From Hibiscus mutabilis (lineage: Eukaryota; Streptophyta; Magnoliopsida; Malvales; Malvaceae), in assembly GCA_019671005.1 (NCBI GenBank), contig CM033745.1:17970921-18034920 (forward strand): DNA of 64,000 nt, in the 5' to 3' direction. The notes beneath the pieces are model-generated. The model saw only the letters and a list, made by a program, of their open reading frames with translations, had not been told where the DNA came from and did not search any database. Made by a program: the position numbers and the translations under genes. Of the stretch, positions 12,128 through 24,920 are shown in pieces. Each line of letters begins with the position of its first letter. The first letter of the stretch is position 1.

Positions 12128-13410
12128 ATGCTAAAATAAAGATGCATGATCTATACTAACACTTCATAAAATAGCATGGATCTAAAGGTTAGGGACTAAA
12201 ATGTATGAATATCTAATTACATAGCCTAAATGTCTAATATTACATGGATAAAAATGAAACAGATGCAAAACATGCGGTCTAAAATGCAAATAAGCAGAAA
12301 TGCACGGCTAGAAATTAAATTTTGTGACTAAAATGAAATGAAACAGGAACCGAAAGCCAAAATGAACATGCATAAGAAAAACAAGGATCGAACACAAGAT
12401 TAGACCACGGGAAGAAATGGGGCGGGAAAAGAGTTTAGGGACTTGAGATGTAATTTGACCATTAAGCAAAAACAAAGACACCAAACGGTGTCGTTTTAAG
12501 ATGTTTGTGTTAAAATTGTAAGGGGTTTTTCTTTCACTTCGAAGCAGATTAAAAAAAAAACCTAAACCATTCTAACTCTTTCTCTCCTCTGCTCTCATTC
12601 TCAACAGCAGCGACGGCAACACCAACCCCCTCACCACGCCGTTCACCGGCCTTGCGACCTCACGGCGGCGCTCAACTGGTAAGTCTCGAAACCTTACTTC
12701 ATTTTTTATTTGAATCGAAAAAACAAGAAAATACTTAGATTTCGAACTAACAAAATTTAAACCTCTTTCTATTTTACCTTTGAAAACTTTCTTTGTATTG
12801 ATCTGAAAATTTTCTTTTCGAATCTCCTTTACAAAAGAATTTTTAGAACTCAACAGACCCCCTCAATTTCTCTCTGATTTTCGAGCTAAAAAGCCCCCTT
12901 TTTACAGATTTTCCCTCGGGTTATATAACCCCATTTTTTACATTTAAAATAACCACCCCTTTCCCTTTCATTTAATTTGCAGATCTGGATTTAAGGGAAA
13001 TCCCAGATTTTTGGGGATGACAATGGCAGAGTATGGTGGCTCGGTTTGGTGATGGCAGAGGGTAGGTTGGACAGTGACATGGTAGAGTGGCTTTTATTTT
13101 ATTTCAGAGTTTTTGTAAGATTTGGGTAATTTAGGGTTTGGTTCTGGTTGATTTGGGGTTCGAACATGTCTCCAGCAGTGGCGGACGACGGCGACTGGCT
13201 TGGACAAAGGCGATGGTGGCGGCAACGGCAGCGGATGGCGGTGGCAGCTGGATATTAGGGTAAGGGTTAGGATAAATTTAGGCTTAATTTTATGGTTTTT
13301 TGTTAGTTTGGGTCGGATCCGGGTCAGGTATTGGGGCCTGGATCCGGGTTTGGGTAAACGGGTTTAGTTAGGGTAATGGGCTTAGTTTGGTTTGGTTACA
13401 GGTCATTACA
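11263..13410 (-). repeat. right LTR (5' LTR) of the gag-only element
   Basis: 2148 bp, TG...CA, highly similar to 3923-6031. It includes a 10-mer (GGAGTCGCCA, 11380-11389) identical to the core of the primer-binding site outside it. The left LTR has GAAGTCGCCA at the same place. It also carries an (AAT)n run at about 12097-12122. Confidence 0.88.
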
Positions 13411-13562
13411 GAAGACTCGAAGAATGTTTAAACTTATTTAAGCCAACTACCAATAATTTTATTATTTTCAGATGAAAATATTAATTTCTCAAATGAATAT
13501 AAACTAAAATGTATTTTTATAATGTAGAGAAAGTCTAATAACTTTTTAAATTTAATACAAAT

Positions 13563-13764
13563 ATCAAAATATTTTTTTTGTTGCCCTCTAGTTTTTAGGG
13601 CTTTGTCCTGACTAATTCGGACTAACCCGCGTCAGGCTTTGGTAGATGAATCTCCCAACGAGAATTTTCTGCATATACAACGCCTCGAACCCGAGACTTG
13701 CTTAAATAATACCAAGCTGCTTACCACTTAGACCAACCCCGTTAGTAAGATCAAAATATTTTTT
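13563..13764 (-). mobile_element. tRNA-derived SINE with 15-bp target duplications
   Basis: A 172-bp body (13578-13749) is flanked by the identical 15-mer ATCAAAATATTTTTT at 13563-13577 and 13750-13764. On the minus strand it has a pol III A box, TGGTCTAAGTGG (13724-13735), and a B box, GGGTTCGAGGC (13682-13692), about 32 nt apart. It ends in a short A run on the minus strand that merges with the target. The body does not fold as an intact tRNA, so it is a SINE rather than a tRNA gene. It would depend on a LINE for movement. It resembles plant Au-like SINEs, but the family was not checked. Confidence 0.82.
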
Positions 13765-14247
13765 ATAACATAAAAATTAAAACAAATTTTTAAATATAAT
13801 ATATGAATTTCAAATAAACTATAACTCATTTTATTACCACTTAGTTCACATTCAAAACATTTAATCTTGATTCACAGTGTACCGGATCCAATGTGAAAAT
13901 GACTCAAAAGCACTGAATATGAAGCGGAGGGGATAAGAGATAAAAGTCGTACGGTGAAGTAGTTGGGAAGGTTAGTTGGGAGTTGGACAGACTGCACGAA
14001 TAACATCAATGTATATAAATTATTAATGAAATGGGGAAGGATGGAGCCGTAATTAAATTTGAGAGTAAAATATAAATGTTTAAAAATTATGAGTTAAATT
14101 TATAAATAATTAAATTTTAAAATATATATAAAGACAAAAGTAAAAAAAAAGAAATTAGGGTGGAGCAGTTGTTCCTCCTCACCTTATGCAACTTCGTCTT
14201 TAGTATTAAGCTAAACCCTACATTTTTATTTATTATTGCAAGTAATA
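13765..14247. other. intergenic, nothing recognised
   Basis: AT-rich sequence without coding signal, RNA gene or clear repeat structure. Confidence 0.4.
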
Positions 14248-15049
14248 TAAATAAACGGTTTAATATAAAAATAAGTATCCAAATTATATATATTTTAATT
14301 TATTAACATAAATAAAAGGTTTTTAATTTTTTTAATAGATTAAAGGTTTTTAGTTGAAATAAATGTATAGTATTTGTTCACTATATTGTAAGGTTTTTTG
14401 ATAAATTTTTTTGCATGACATGTGACACATCTTTTAATTTTATTTATTTATTTTAAAAATCAATAATAACTTTTATTTCCCCCCAAATTTTTATTTTTGT
14501 CATAAACTCTCGATCCAATATCTTTAAATTCATCATCTAGCGTTGCCGAATCATTCACCACCACTCATTTTTCATTGTCGAACCCTCACTACCGATAACT
14601 CCAATTTTTTGCCATCACAAATTAATGATCGATATGTCAATTGAACGTCAAACAACAAAAGCGAAATGAGTTTCACAAACGACAAATGACAAACGAAAAA
14701 CAATGATTGGACTTTGCGACTTTTCCAACAAGGTGATTCCATTGTTGTAGCAACAACGACATGTTTGTCGTGGTAGATGATTTAGGGATTTTGGGGCATT
14801 CTTAGAAATTAGGTTTTTAATTTTTCAAAAATAAAAAGAAATTAAAAGCTTAAACACATGTCAAGTAATGAGTGGTTGATAGATTTTTTAACGGACCAAT
14901 TCTAAAATATAAACAGAATAAAAAATTAAACACTTAAAATATAATGTTATAAACATTAAACACATGTTTTGACAAAAAAAACTTTAGACACTTAAAACAA
15001 AAAAATATATAGTTTATATTTTTTATTTTTATATTAAGCCTAAATAAAA
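14248..15049. mobile_element. fold-back Mutator-like noncoding element
   Basis: The element at 14257-15040 starts GGTTTAATATAAAAATA and ends with the complement of GGCTTAATATAAAAATA. Inverted similarity continues inward for a few hundred bases. It is flanked by 9-bp near-identical duplications, TAAATAAAC (14248-14256) and TAAATAAAA (15041-15049), the length made by Mutator-like transposases. There is no open frame of note. Its termini resemble those of the element at 39180-39889. Confidence 0.65.
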
Positions 15050-15930
15050 GGTGCAATTTGAACCCAATATATATAATATTTTTTAACGGTTCCTTCCTAC
15101 CTAAGAGAGAGAAAGGTGAATTTTGTTCTTAATGTTGTGGGTAGAGCGGACGGTGTCAACTCAATATATATAATAAATACATTTGTAACATATAAAATAT
15201 TTATATTTGGGCTGTTTTCGTCGTTGGGCCCAACATTGTTATAGATTTCCCTCTTTTGGGAGTTTGGGTCTGGTCAGGCCCGTATCAATTATTCAGATAT
15301 TTCCCTCTTTTTGTTGACCAAAACTTTTGATTTTTTTAAATATAGTGTTTTTTTAAAGAAATTACTAATTTTATGTCGTAAATATTTTTTGGATGTCTAT
15401 TGTAAATGTTTATTACTCGTGTATGTCCATTATAATTATAACTGTAGGCCTGACTATAAATATAAAGCTTTATATGATATCTTATAGTTGTGATTATAAA
15501 TATGAAGCTTGAAGAAGATATTGTGTTTACTCCACATTGAAATTATAATGTAAAATTCTCTCGTATTCTTGTATATTATTTTCTTGTTCTTCTTCTTATT
15601 TTATTTCCTTTATTTCATAACCATAGATGTCTCGAATATTTTCGAGATTTTGTAAAACGAAAACATATTCTATTACTTTAACAATTAATTTAATACGTCA
15701 TTAACAAATTATTGTATTCATTGTTTTGTTTAGAAAACACCTTAAATACAACTAAAACAATAAGAAACAACCATTAACTTTCAAGATTACCACTTGAAAA
15801 ATTATTGAAGTTGTAAAGGTAGAAGGTGGGGCCCTGAGCGGACGCTCTTGTTGCTCTCCCATCCAAGACGGCCATGTTCATAACAATTCCAAATTATTAA
15901 AAAAACTAATAAAATTCAACTTTATATATA
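15050..15930. other. intergenic, nothing recognised
   Basis: No gene or defined repeat is visible. A short stretch near 15430-15530 repeats 'ATAAATATRAAGCTT' twice. Confidence 0.4.
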
Positions 15931-16631
15931 TAGAAGTAGAACCTCTATAAATTAATATCCTCTCTAAAATAATACTTTTTTGATCCCGACTTGTGCCCAA
16001 GGTCTAAGTTAATAATTTCGATAAATTAATAAGATAATGATTTTCCGAAGATCCTTATATAAATTTATGGTCCATTCAGTATTATAAATTAATAATTCTA
16101 TAAAATTACAAATATAACTAGGACAGCTTAGTAAAATATGATTATATTGTTGTTTGCTTTTAAAATTTAAATCTAGTTGTATTTCATCTCTAACTTTCCT
16201 TATTGCATCCAAATGTTCTCATACTACAACAAAAAATTGTGAAGAGTTGTTGCCGCTATGAGTGCTTTCTTTCGCACAATTTGTTGCAAAGACATTGTAT
16301 CATCTTCAGTTTCATCCTTAATAGTATTTTCAATAACACTAGCTACAATTTTTTCTAAGCTTTGGACCTCTGAACATGTATCATTTTCACCCGAGTAATC
16401 CAGTAGGTGATTGACTTCCATTTTGTTGCGGTACCCAAGGCCATCAATCATTGTATCAAGTTCATGAATGATGTTCATGTGTTATATTCATGAAGAATAA
16501 TGTAGATTCGTTGAACTGGAAAAAAATTCTTTAAATTCTTTAAATTATTAATTTATCGATTAATTAATACCTCTTTAAATTAATAAAATTATGTGTTCTC
16601 GACATTATTAATTTATAGAAGTTTTATTGTA
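15931..16631 (-). mobile_element. pogo/mariner-type DNA transposon remnant
   Basis: About 700 bp bounded by inverted ends: the left end contains ACCTCTATAAATTAAT and the right end on the opposite strand reads CAATAAAACTTCTATAAATT. TA lies on each side (15931-15932 and 16630-16631), as for the Tc1/mariner superfamily. The interior keeps fragments of the C-terminal part of a pogo-like transposase on the minus strand. The left terminus is slightly degraded. It resembles the Emigrant/Lemi1 group, an assignment made from memory. Confidence 0.65.
16009..16478 (-). pseudogene. C-terminal fragment of a pogo-like transposase
   Basis: The minus-strand frame 16478-16224 has an acidic segment followed by KALIAATTLHNFLL. 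A second fragment, 16212-16009, begins with DAIRKVRDEIQLDLNFK. In intact pogo-like transposases these two motifs sit close together at the C-terminus (from memory of the family). The DDE catalytic core and the CENP-B-like DNA-binding domain are absent, so it cannot be active. Confidence 0.6.
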
Positions 16632-17198
16632 TATATACTAAAAAATGTAGGTGTATCGTTTGTTATTTTTAAAACATTTTTCATATATATTATATGTAAT
16701 ATAAATATATTTCAATTATATTTATAATAATTATTAAAATCATTAATTAAGTGCAATTACTTATTAATTGATTATATTTTATTTTTAAATGTAACTACGC
16801 AAAAAATAGTTTGAAATATTAAAACCTACAAAAAGGTACAAATCGATGCATATTGATACAAGTCGGTATCGACTAAAATAGACTAAATATACTGAAATAA
16901 TTTAAACACGCCAAAATTTTAATGAAAACAATACTTAAATTGCTCGATAATGATTTAAGACTGATATAATCGATGGTACCGATATCGCATGAACCAACAT
17001 TGTTTATATACAATAAGATAGTATTATATTCAAAAAAAAGAAGAAGATAGTATTGTTAATTGAGCAGTAATAAGCAAGCAATGAATATTCTCAGAATCTA
17101 AACACCCATGATGACCCGCCTCACGTTTAACGAAATTAAAACCAAAAACGAATGTGAAAAACACTCTCCTAATTTGATTGAGTGAGCCTTTGAACAAG
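16632..17198. repeat. decayed noncoding repeat with GGTATCGA-type motifs
   Basis: At 16840-16990 several TCGATGCATATTGATAC / GGTATCGAC / GGTACCGATATC motifs occur. A similar arrangement of an AT-rich flank, 'AAATATTTAAAAC' and the same motif lies at 41740-42260. This may be two copies of an old noncoding transposon. Ends are not visible. Confidence 0.35.

Positions 17199-17246
<48 letters not shown>
17199..17246. repeat. (AAT)n microsatellite
   Basis: About 16 uninterrupted ATA/AAT triplets. Confidence 0.9.
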
Positions 17247-17247
<1 letters not shown>

Positions 17248-17486
17248 ATGTGTGTATAATTTATAAAGGAAAGTATTGGTTTGTCATAGCAGAGCAAGGA
17301 CCTGTCCGAATCTGAACAAATGTTGAAACCCTCTTCCAGGAAGCTTCGGATGGGGAAACGAATGAAGTGAAAAGGAAAAGCATTGCTTTTCGCCGCGCAG
17401 GCCTTTACAGTATTTTATCAAGATTTTCAATCAACCAAGTTAATGCTCAAAGAGACAGCATAATAATAATTGTCTTAAAAAAGTAT

Positions 17487-17528
17487 ACTATAACTATAAC
17501 TATAACTATAACTATAACTATAACTATA
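17487..17528. repeat. (ATAACT)n hexamer repeat
   Basis: About seven tandem copies of ATAACT within AT-rich sequence. Confidence 0.85.
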
Positions 17529-20261
17529 TGTATGTATATATACAATTTGACAATTTGTTATTGATGTGAAAGCACTGCAGTTTATGATGTAAGCTTTGTT
17601 CCAAGGATTTTTTTTCTTTATTCTCCTTTCCCTTCCACACAATATATATTCGAGCGAGTCTAGGGTGCGACAGGCTTGCCATGGCTGTATGCTTTAGTCC
17701 CAAACCTAAAAGCTTTTCTTCATGTTTGCCAATTTGCCTGACACGCGACTACAACTCAGATTTATCCCCTTGAATTTTCATATTTTGGGATTAAAGCCTT
17801 TTTGAAAAGTTTGATGAGTTTATACTGATTTAGTCCCCTTGAATTCTATGTGCTTTGCAGTAGGTTTTCCTGCCTTTCTTTTAATCTTTCTTATGTTGAT
17901 CTTTCATATAGAAGCTGTAAGAGACGAAAGTTTTTAACAAAATAAGTGAATTTGTCTAACATAATATAAAACTATGGAAAGTTAATTCAAATAATATTTG
18001 CTCTCATTCTCAAACTCTCTCTTCCTTCTTTTTTTACCAGCTGTTCTTCTTAATTTTTGTTGTTGTTGTCAACGACGACGTTAATTTTAGATTAGTTGTA
18101 GACAACATGTCAAATTTCGTTTAATTTCTACTAATAGAAATCTATTTTTGTCTTGGATTTATCATTTTTACACATCTTGTTGCCTTTGTTGTATTTGACT
18201 TTATGGCACATTTCTCATCTACCTTTTTTATGGTAGTTATATGTTTGTGTAACTACCATCATGGCACATGTCCTTGATCACAGAATGTCAACGTTCTAGT
18301 ATGATTAGATCCTCTTTTGTAGCAGTTTGTCAATGTAATCAGAACTACTACCGGAGCAAAACTGCAAGATTGATTATTTCCATCATCTCTCACATCACTA
18401 CATAAGCGTCTAGTTGGATAGAGACAATGTGATTTTGATAATGATTAGTGAGTTTCTAAGGAAATTAAAGATCATGTTCAAGTGAATGTTTTGTTTTTCT
18501 TCACGCTCGTTGAATTTTTATGTTTTGTTTTTCTTCACTCTCGTTGAGTTTTCATGTTTTATTTTTCTTATAAGTTCTTGGTGGACATAGTCTCCAAATT
18601 TATATGTGCTTTATTGTATATTTTCTTATCTTTAATGAATTTCGACTTTTGTTTTAAAAATTAATCTCAAATTCAGATAAAAACTTAAAAGGGCACTAAT
18701 TATCAAGTAAATATAATATTATCTTAAAATCAATTGAGAATGAATAATATTGATCGATTATTATTTGTAAAAAATAATTTCACATTAAACAATTCCACCT
18801 TATAATCCTATGTAAATAAAAGTTATAATTTTGATTGGACTAACACCTAAATCTTCTAGATGTATCACAAGGGTCACAACAAGGATCAGAAAAAAGCACA
18901 TAAACTTAACCAAATAAATTGGAAGTATTGTGCCAACTTAGCATATAAAAGGAAGGTCCCAAGATTTGCAAAAACTTGTATCCATGGTGAATTCCAAAAA
19001 TTGCAGGCATCTTGGGCTAATACAGAAACAAAAGGACAAAGGAAAACATAAATATTAGTGTGTATATATATAACCGGAAAAAAGAAAGGAAGGAAGAAGT
19101 CTTATTGATACTCTTTCAGTGGTGTATCAAGTTTGATGTCAATTTTGGAATAAATAAAGTTCGGTTCGATTGATTTAGATTCTTGCAAAGTAAAGTGAGC
19201 TAAAAAATGTCGGAGTTTATACCTTGAAATGTTTTTGTGATGTTTAAGTCAATAGTAAAGAAGGAAACACGTATGGATGTTGAGAGTAGGGAAAGAGGCT
19301 TGTACCTAATGTATTTTATATCTAGCTTTTGGACTAATCGGGGCAGCCCCACTAGACTTTTTGGCGTGTTAGTCTGTCTATTGAGTGGATCCAAAAATAT
19401 TTTTGAGGATGGATACACATAAAATCTTAGGATGAACACAATTTATAAAGATTAAAAAGTTTAAAGACCAGTTCATAAAAATTATGAAAATTAAAGTCAA
19501 TTTGTGTGAAATTTAGAAAGTTCATGATAAACATCTGCCTATCCTGATGTAGACATAGATCCGCCACTTATCATTGACTACTTTATGTGGTATGTGACAT
19601 ATTTTATGATCAATAGTTACATGCCAATAGAAATTTTGTATCCCTTCTCTGTGTCCCAATTTATGTTTCTATATTAAAAGTTTAGGTTTAGGGTTTAGTG
19701 TAAAGGTTCAAAGTTACACTTTATGATTAGAGTTTAAAGAATTTAGAGTATGGTGTATTTTTTAGAATTTAAGAACTAAAATTTAAGGTCAAAGCTTAAA
19801 AATTAATTTTTTAGTGTTAAGATATAGAAAGAGACACTGAAAAGGAGCATAGGATTTTTATCCGGTTACATGTTGGGCATTAAACTCTTATAACATGCTT
19901 TGATAATGGGTGGTTAATCAGATATTAATCAATGCTACGATTTGATCCTTATACAAAACTGCTGAAATACTCAATTACTTGCAACTACACCTTGCAACAA
20001 CTTAATTACAAGATAGATTATCAATTGTTACTTCCCAATCTTCAAGTGCCTTGCATTCCTCAACCAACCCCATCAAAATTATTCCTTTGTAAATATTAGG
20101 TTAAAACGGGTGAGTCTAGAATACAATAGTCTAATTTAAAGTTAAAAACGGCACAACCTAAAATGTTAGAAAAGATACACCCTAAAATGTTATCACTCAA
20201 CATTTTAGGTTGGTAGTTTTTTAACATTTTACGTTGCACCTTTTTAGCCATAAATTAAGGT
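17529..20261. other. intergenic, no gene recognised
   Basis: Short frames here (for example 18860-19051 and 19200-19439) have no recognisable product. A degenerate telomere-like phrase lies at about 19677-19700. Nothing else can be named. Confidence 0.4.
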
Positions 20262-21554
20262 GTCACTGTAACGACCAAAAATTTCCGAGTCAACGGATGA
20301 GTATTGACCCGAGTTATGGACCCTCGTGTTGGAGTAGGTAATTAGATTCGGTGGGCCAAGTTTGAGCCTTTTTGGATGAGTTTTGGATCTTGTAAGCTTG
20401 GAAAGTGGTTGTTTTGAAAAAGGGAAAAAGATGGGGGGTTTATTATGCGAATATGCCCTTTTAGAAATAAAAGCGGTTGACCACCCTTTAATTCTTGTCT
20501 CTCACGTGGGTGGGTGAGAAAAAATGGTGATATTATCCTTCCCCTTCATATTTTTCATCTCCCCCAATAATCCATCTTCTCCCATTTCAAACTCATTTCT
20601 CCACACTAAAAACCCAAGCTTTCTTCATTATTCCTTCTATTCTGGATTCAAGATTCAAGTATGTTCATCTCAACGTCTCAAGCTTTAAGAAAAGTATAAT
20701 CTTTTGGTGGAAAGGTAAGATGGCCATTTATGGGATTTTGGAAAGTTTAGAGCTTTAATGATTTTTGGAGTTCTTCATTTGATTTCAAGATGGTAAATTC
20801 GTAGCTAAGCTTACTCCTAATTGTTATCTCAAGTTTTGATTTGTTTCTCATGTTGGCTTGGTGGAAAGGTGATTTGAGGGTTTTCTTCAAGCTTGGGCCA
20901 AGAGAAAAAGTTGAAGGATTTTGCTTGGAAAGCTTGAGTTCGGGATTTCTAGCCAAGGTTAGTACATTTCTACCTCCTTGATTCTTGAATATCTTAAAGT
21001 AATTGCCTTGCTTGATATTGTGGTTAAGGTTGGTAGTTTGGTGTAAAGTAGCTTAGAGCCTTTAATGGTGAATTTTGAATTAGTTGTTAATATTGTGTAA
21101 AAATAGTTGAAAATCACTCTAATTAACTCCCATAAGATGTAGGATTAAGTTAAGGGGTTAAATGTTATGTTTTGGGGGCTTGGGAAATGATTTCCTGAGC
21201 CTTGGAAGCCATTTCTAGGCTTTGGTATTGGTATGCGGGAAGCTCGTACCAATACCTTGTATTATTTGTGATGAACGCAAGCAAAATTAGAAGAGGGTAT
21301 CGAAACTCTTAGGGTAAGTATCGGTACCCATTGTTCCATTGAATTCCAGTAGCTTAAAATGGTATCGGTACGCTTGGAGCCAAATCGATACCTAGGGCGT
21401 ATTGGTAGTGGGGTTCATGTACTAGTACGGGGTTAGTGGTCAACCCTTCCTTGTAAAGAACGAGTATCGGTATGCTTGGGGCAGGTACCGATACGCGTAG
21501 GCTAAATGAATTTCTAGTAGCCATTTTGGGTATCGGTATGCATATAGGCGTATC

Positions 21555-24500
21555 TGTAATCCCTTGACCCGGTCTAGTCGCAAGACTGAACTGAGCGAAC
21601 TATATTGGGTTTACCGGAACAAACCCGTAAAGATTTAATTCAATTCATGTCCATTATTTTTTTTCTTTTATCTTATCTAGGTACAACAGTATACCTATAG
21701 TGAGCATACTAGCAGCAAGTGAAATTTCAACTCAATCGGGTGTTGGATCGACATCCAATTGCACACAATTGCAATTAGAGACCAAATTGCAATTCTAGAG
21801 AATTACATGGACTTATCTCATTTTAAAGTTACCAAACCTTAATTAGTCAAATTACATGCTCATAGATCAAATTCCAGCTTAAAACAACCATCTAAACTTA
21901 TCCAATTGCATGCATAACAAATAGGGACCAAAACGGAAGAATATAAAACTTAGGTTTCACTTTAACTAACATAACAGCCACCCGTATTGGTACACGAGTA
22001 GGTGTATCGGTACACTTACACCATTACAAAATTCTAGATTCTAGTAGCTCAAAACCGTATCGATACCCTTCCCCGTGTTTCGATACGCCTAACCAAAATA
22101 CAAAGGCTTGTACCGGTATAGCTACCCACTTACTGAAACCCCTGTTCAAAATATGCATACTCGTTTCGGTACATGGTCACGTGTACCGATACACCTGGAC
22201 CAGAAATGTCCTAATTTGCTAGTTTTACATACTTTTATGAATTCAATCTTGCTTAAACGTGCTTCAAACATATACATAACTATTGTTTAGATCAAACCAT
22301 ATCAAAACATTGCAGAAACATGATCAAGACATGACATCTCGCTTCAATTGAAGGTTTAGAGGCGTGCGTCCTAGAAACCAAGCCAACCATCATACCAAAC
22401 ATAATTCCAAAACAACAATCAAACATAAAAGGCCAATTACAACCCCAAAATAACAATACAAACTTGCTCAAACATAAAGTTTAGCAAAACCCTCTCGAAA
22501 CAACTATGAACCCCATTGCCTTTATTACTACTAGTCTAGTTTGAAACCATAATTTCGAATAGCCAAAGTCCTTGGATTCCTTCGCTCACTCCCTACCTCC
22601 AAACTCCAATTCTCTGTATTGATGGACAAAGAGAGCATAAGCACACTAGGCTTAGTGAGAAGTGCTGAAACAACACACCATCAAGGCATTTTAAAACCAT
22701 TTTTCCAAAGCACATTAAAATCATCATTCCAATCATCGTATAAAACATCATGTCTTGAAAACCATGCACTTAACACTTTCAAAAGCCAGCATATTAAACC
22801 ATATGCAACATGTATCATGTATCAAATACAAATCTCATTTGCTAACCCTCAATTTAAGCTTTCCCATGCATAACAATCTATATGCAAAGTTTAAAGAGTA
22901 AACATGTATAAACCAACATTATACATCAACATCCATCAACATGATACACTAACAATTATATTAGCTTTCAAGTGATCATAAACCAAGTCTCATTTTCCAA
23001 AATATTACATCGGATACACGGATTCCACAAGTGTCCTCTCAACATTTCATGCCATCTCAACCAGAATACAAGGTACATTCACAACCAGGTACCATCACAA
23101 CCCAATCATTGGTTAGACGCATAATCCACTAATAAGAGTTTTCGGTACCATACAACCTCTCAACTGTTAGGGTACTCGTGGTGGAGTATTCGGTACACAT
23201 AAACCCCTCAACACTCGAGGCGACTTATTTATAGTGCACTATCAATCCTATGGCCGGCCAACTATATCCGATAATATTTTAAACCACATCACTTGCCAAT
23301 ATAGTTCATTATTAACCATGTACCTCACTGTTTTTATATGTAACATTCCAAAACCATTTCCAATGCATTAAACTATGCATTTACAAGTATTCCTCATACT
23401 TACATGGATCATTTTCAAATGCATCCATCATCATTATATGATCAAAAATATTATAAAACATACTTTAAAACATGCTTAAACATTAGGTACCACGTCATTC
23501 AAAACAAGTGCATAAAACCAATTTCGTTAAAGCACGACCGAGGGAGAAATCTCATCATACTTACTTACTTCTGAGTTTAAACCAGCGTTTCAAGCTTAAT
23601 TTAAACCCTCAAAAATAACCTTTAAACCATTTCAAAGCTGAAGTTCATGTTCTCACTCACCGACAACACAAAACTCCACTCACCGGTACGAATTACTCCC
23701 ACAAAGCTTCTGAAGTAACACTCAAAGCTTTCGAAGCAACACTTCAAGCTTGAGGTTCAACCTCCCCTAATTCCATAAAAAAATAGAGGATTCAATGCAT
23801 CAAAATGCATTCACAAACCCAACAACATCAATCCATAACAATTCTCTTCAAACTCTAGCCGAAACCTTCACAAACTACCGAAATCAACATCAAACATCTT
23901 CCAAACTTAACCCATCCAAAACCTAATGATTTAATCCATTAATTACCTGCCATTAAAATCCAAAAACAACCTATCACCATCCTTATACTTCTAGCATTCA
24001 TTAAACAACCAACATTCACCAAAAACACAACACTAGAAAACTAGGAAATTAGAGATTCACATAGCTTCAGGATTCCAATGTTAAAATCAATCTATTAACA
24101 TTATAAAACATCAAAATCACGATTAGAACCAATCAAGAATCCCGCAAAATAGATCCAAATTGAAAATCACCAAACCTCATCAATTTAACCTTGATTTAAC
24201 CAAATTCCATAATTAAATCATTAAAACTTAATATAAAACATTTATAAAGGATCAATAACTTTTGAATTTCCACAAAGAACCATACATTAGAGGAGAAGGA
24301 TGAAGCTCGCCTCTAATGATGACTTTCCCCCTTAATTAGATTGATTACATGAGAAAACAAGATTAGAACAATAAGGTTTTGATGAAATCAATTAAGAAAT
24401 CTTTTGGAATTAAAATATTGATGGAATCAAGAAGTTACCTTAAGATTTTGAATAAGAAAAGAGTGTTGGGCTGAAGAGAATTTGAGAGAAAATCTTTTAG

Positions 24501-24920
24501 AGAAAATGTAGTTACGTAAAGTTTGCTTAGGAATTAATTCCCCAAAATCTATTTATACTCCTCCCAAATCTTTTTAAAATAGCCAATTAAGGAGAAAAGT
24601 CTGATATTAGACTTTGGACAAATAGCTTTTAAAGATTCAAAATTTTGACCTTTTTACAAAACAGTCATTAAAATAGTTTTCATTCTTTACATTTTGGTCA
24701 CTAACCAAAATGTCACATTTCTAAATTTCATTTTTCAAAATTGACCTTACTAAAAATATCTATATATTAAATAATGATTTTTAGATAATTTTTGAAATAT
24801 CTTCTCACTCAAAAATATTTCATTTGATTTTAATCATGAATTCGACTCGAATCTCTAATCCTGGCCCATCGGACAGTCTATCAACCTAGAAACTCATAGG
24901 CCTCAAACTGGGGCGTTACA
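21555..24920 (-). mobile_element. solo LTR (3.4 kb) inserted in the left LTR
   Basis: TGTAATCCC...GGCGTTACA; on the minus strand it starts TGTAACGCCCC, a common Ty3-type LTR start. The left flank is GTATC (21550-21554) and the right flank GTTTT (24921-24925). The uninterrupted right LTR at 36340 shows that the original site continued GTATC-GGTACC, so the right duplication has two changes. There is no coding domain, primer site or purine tract inside, so a solo LTR from recombination is the simplest reading. It also contains GTACCGATAC-type motifs (21980-22195). Confidence 0.72.

Larger units (their letters stand above)
3918..13415 (-). mobile_element. complete non-autonomous LTR retrotransposon with gag only (TR-GAG-like, Tat/Ogre-related)
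   Basis: Two direct repeats of about 2.1 kb (3923-6031 and 11263-13410) begin TGTARCGATG and end GGTCATTACA. They are flanked by the perfect 5-bp target duplication GAAGA (3918-3922 and 13411-13415). Orientation is minus: gag remnants read on the minus strand, a primer-binding-site-like TGGCGACTCCGCTGG lies inside the right LTR, and a purine tract lies inside the left LTR. The 5.2-kb interior holds a broken gag, a long hairpin-repeat array and no reverse transcriptase, RNase H or integrase. Known TR-GAG elements have this design, and tandem repeats in the 3' UTR are known in Tat/Ogre elements. It must have moved using another element's enzymes. The LTRs differ at roughly 16 sites in the first 600 bp by eye, plus one ~30-bp indel, so it is not very recent. 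Confidence 0.88.

Noticed and set aside
13578..13749. Possible tRNA gene with A and B boxes
   Set aside because: No cloverleaf, too long, and flanked by 15-bp duplications: a SINE.
17250..17760. Possible microRNA or long noncoding RNA near the microsatellites
   Set aside because: I compared short phrases with common plant microRNAs from memory and found no match, and I saw no stem of suitable length.
19677..19810. Telomere-like TTTAGGG phrases, suggesting an interstitial telomere
   Set aside because: Only one good TTTAGGG unit with scattered variants; too degenerate for a telomeric array.
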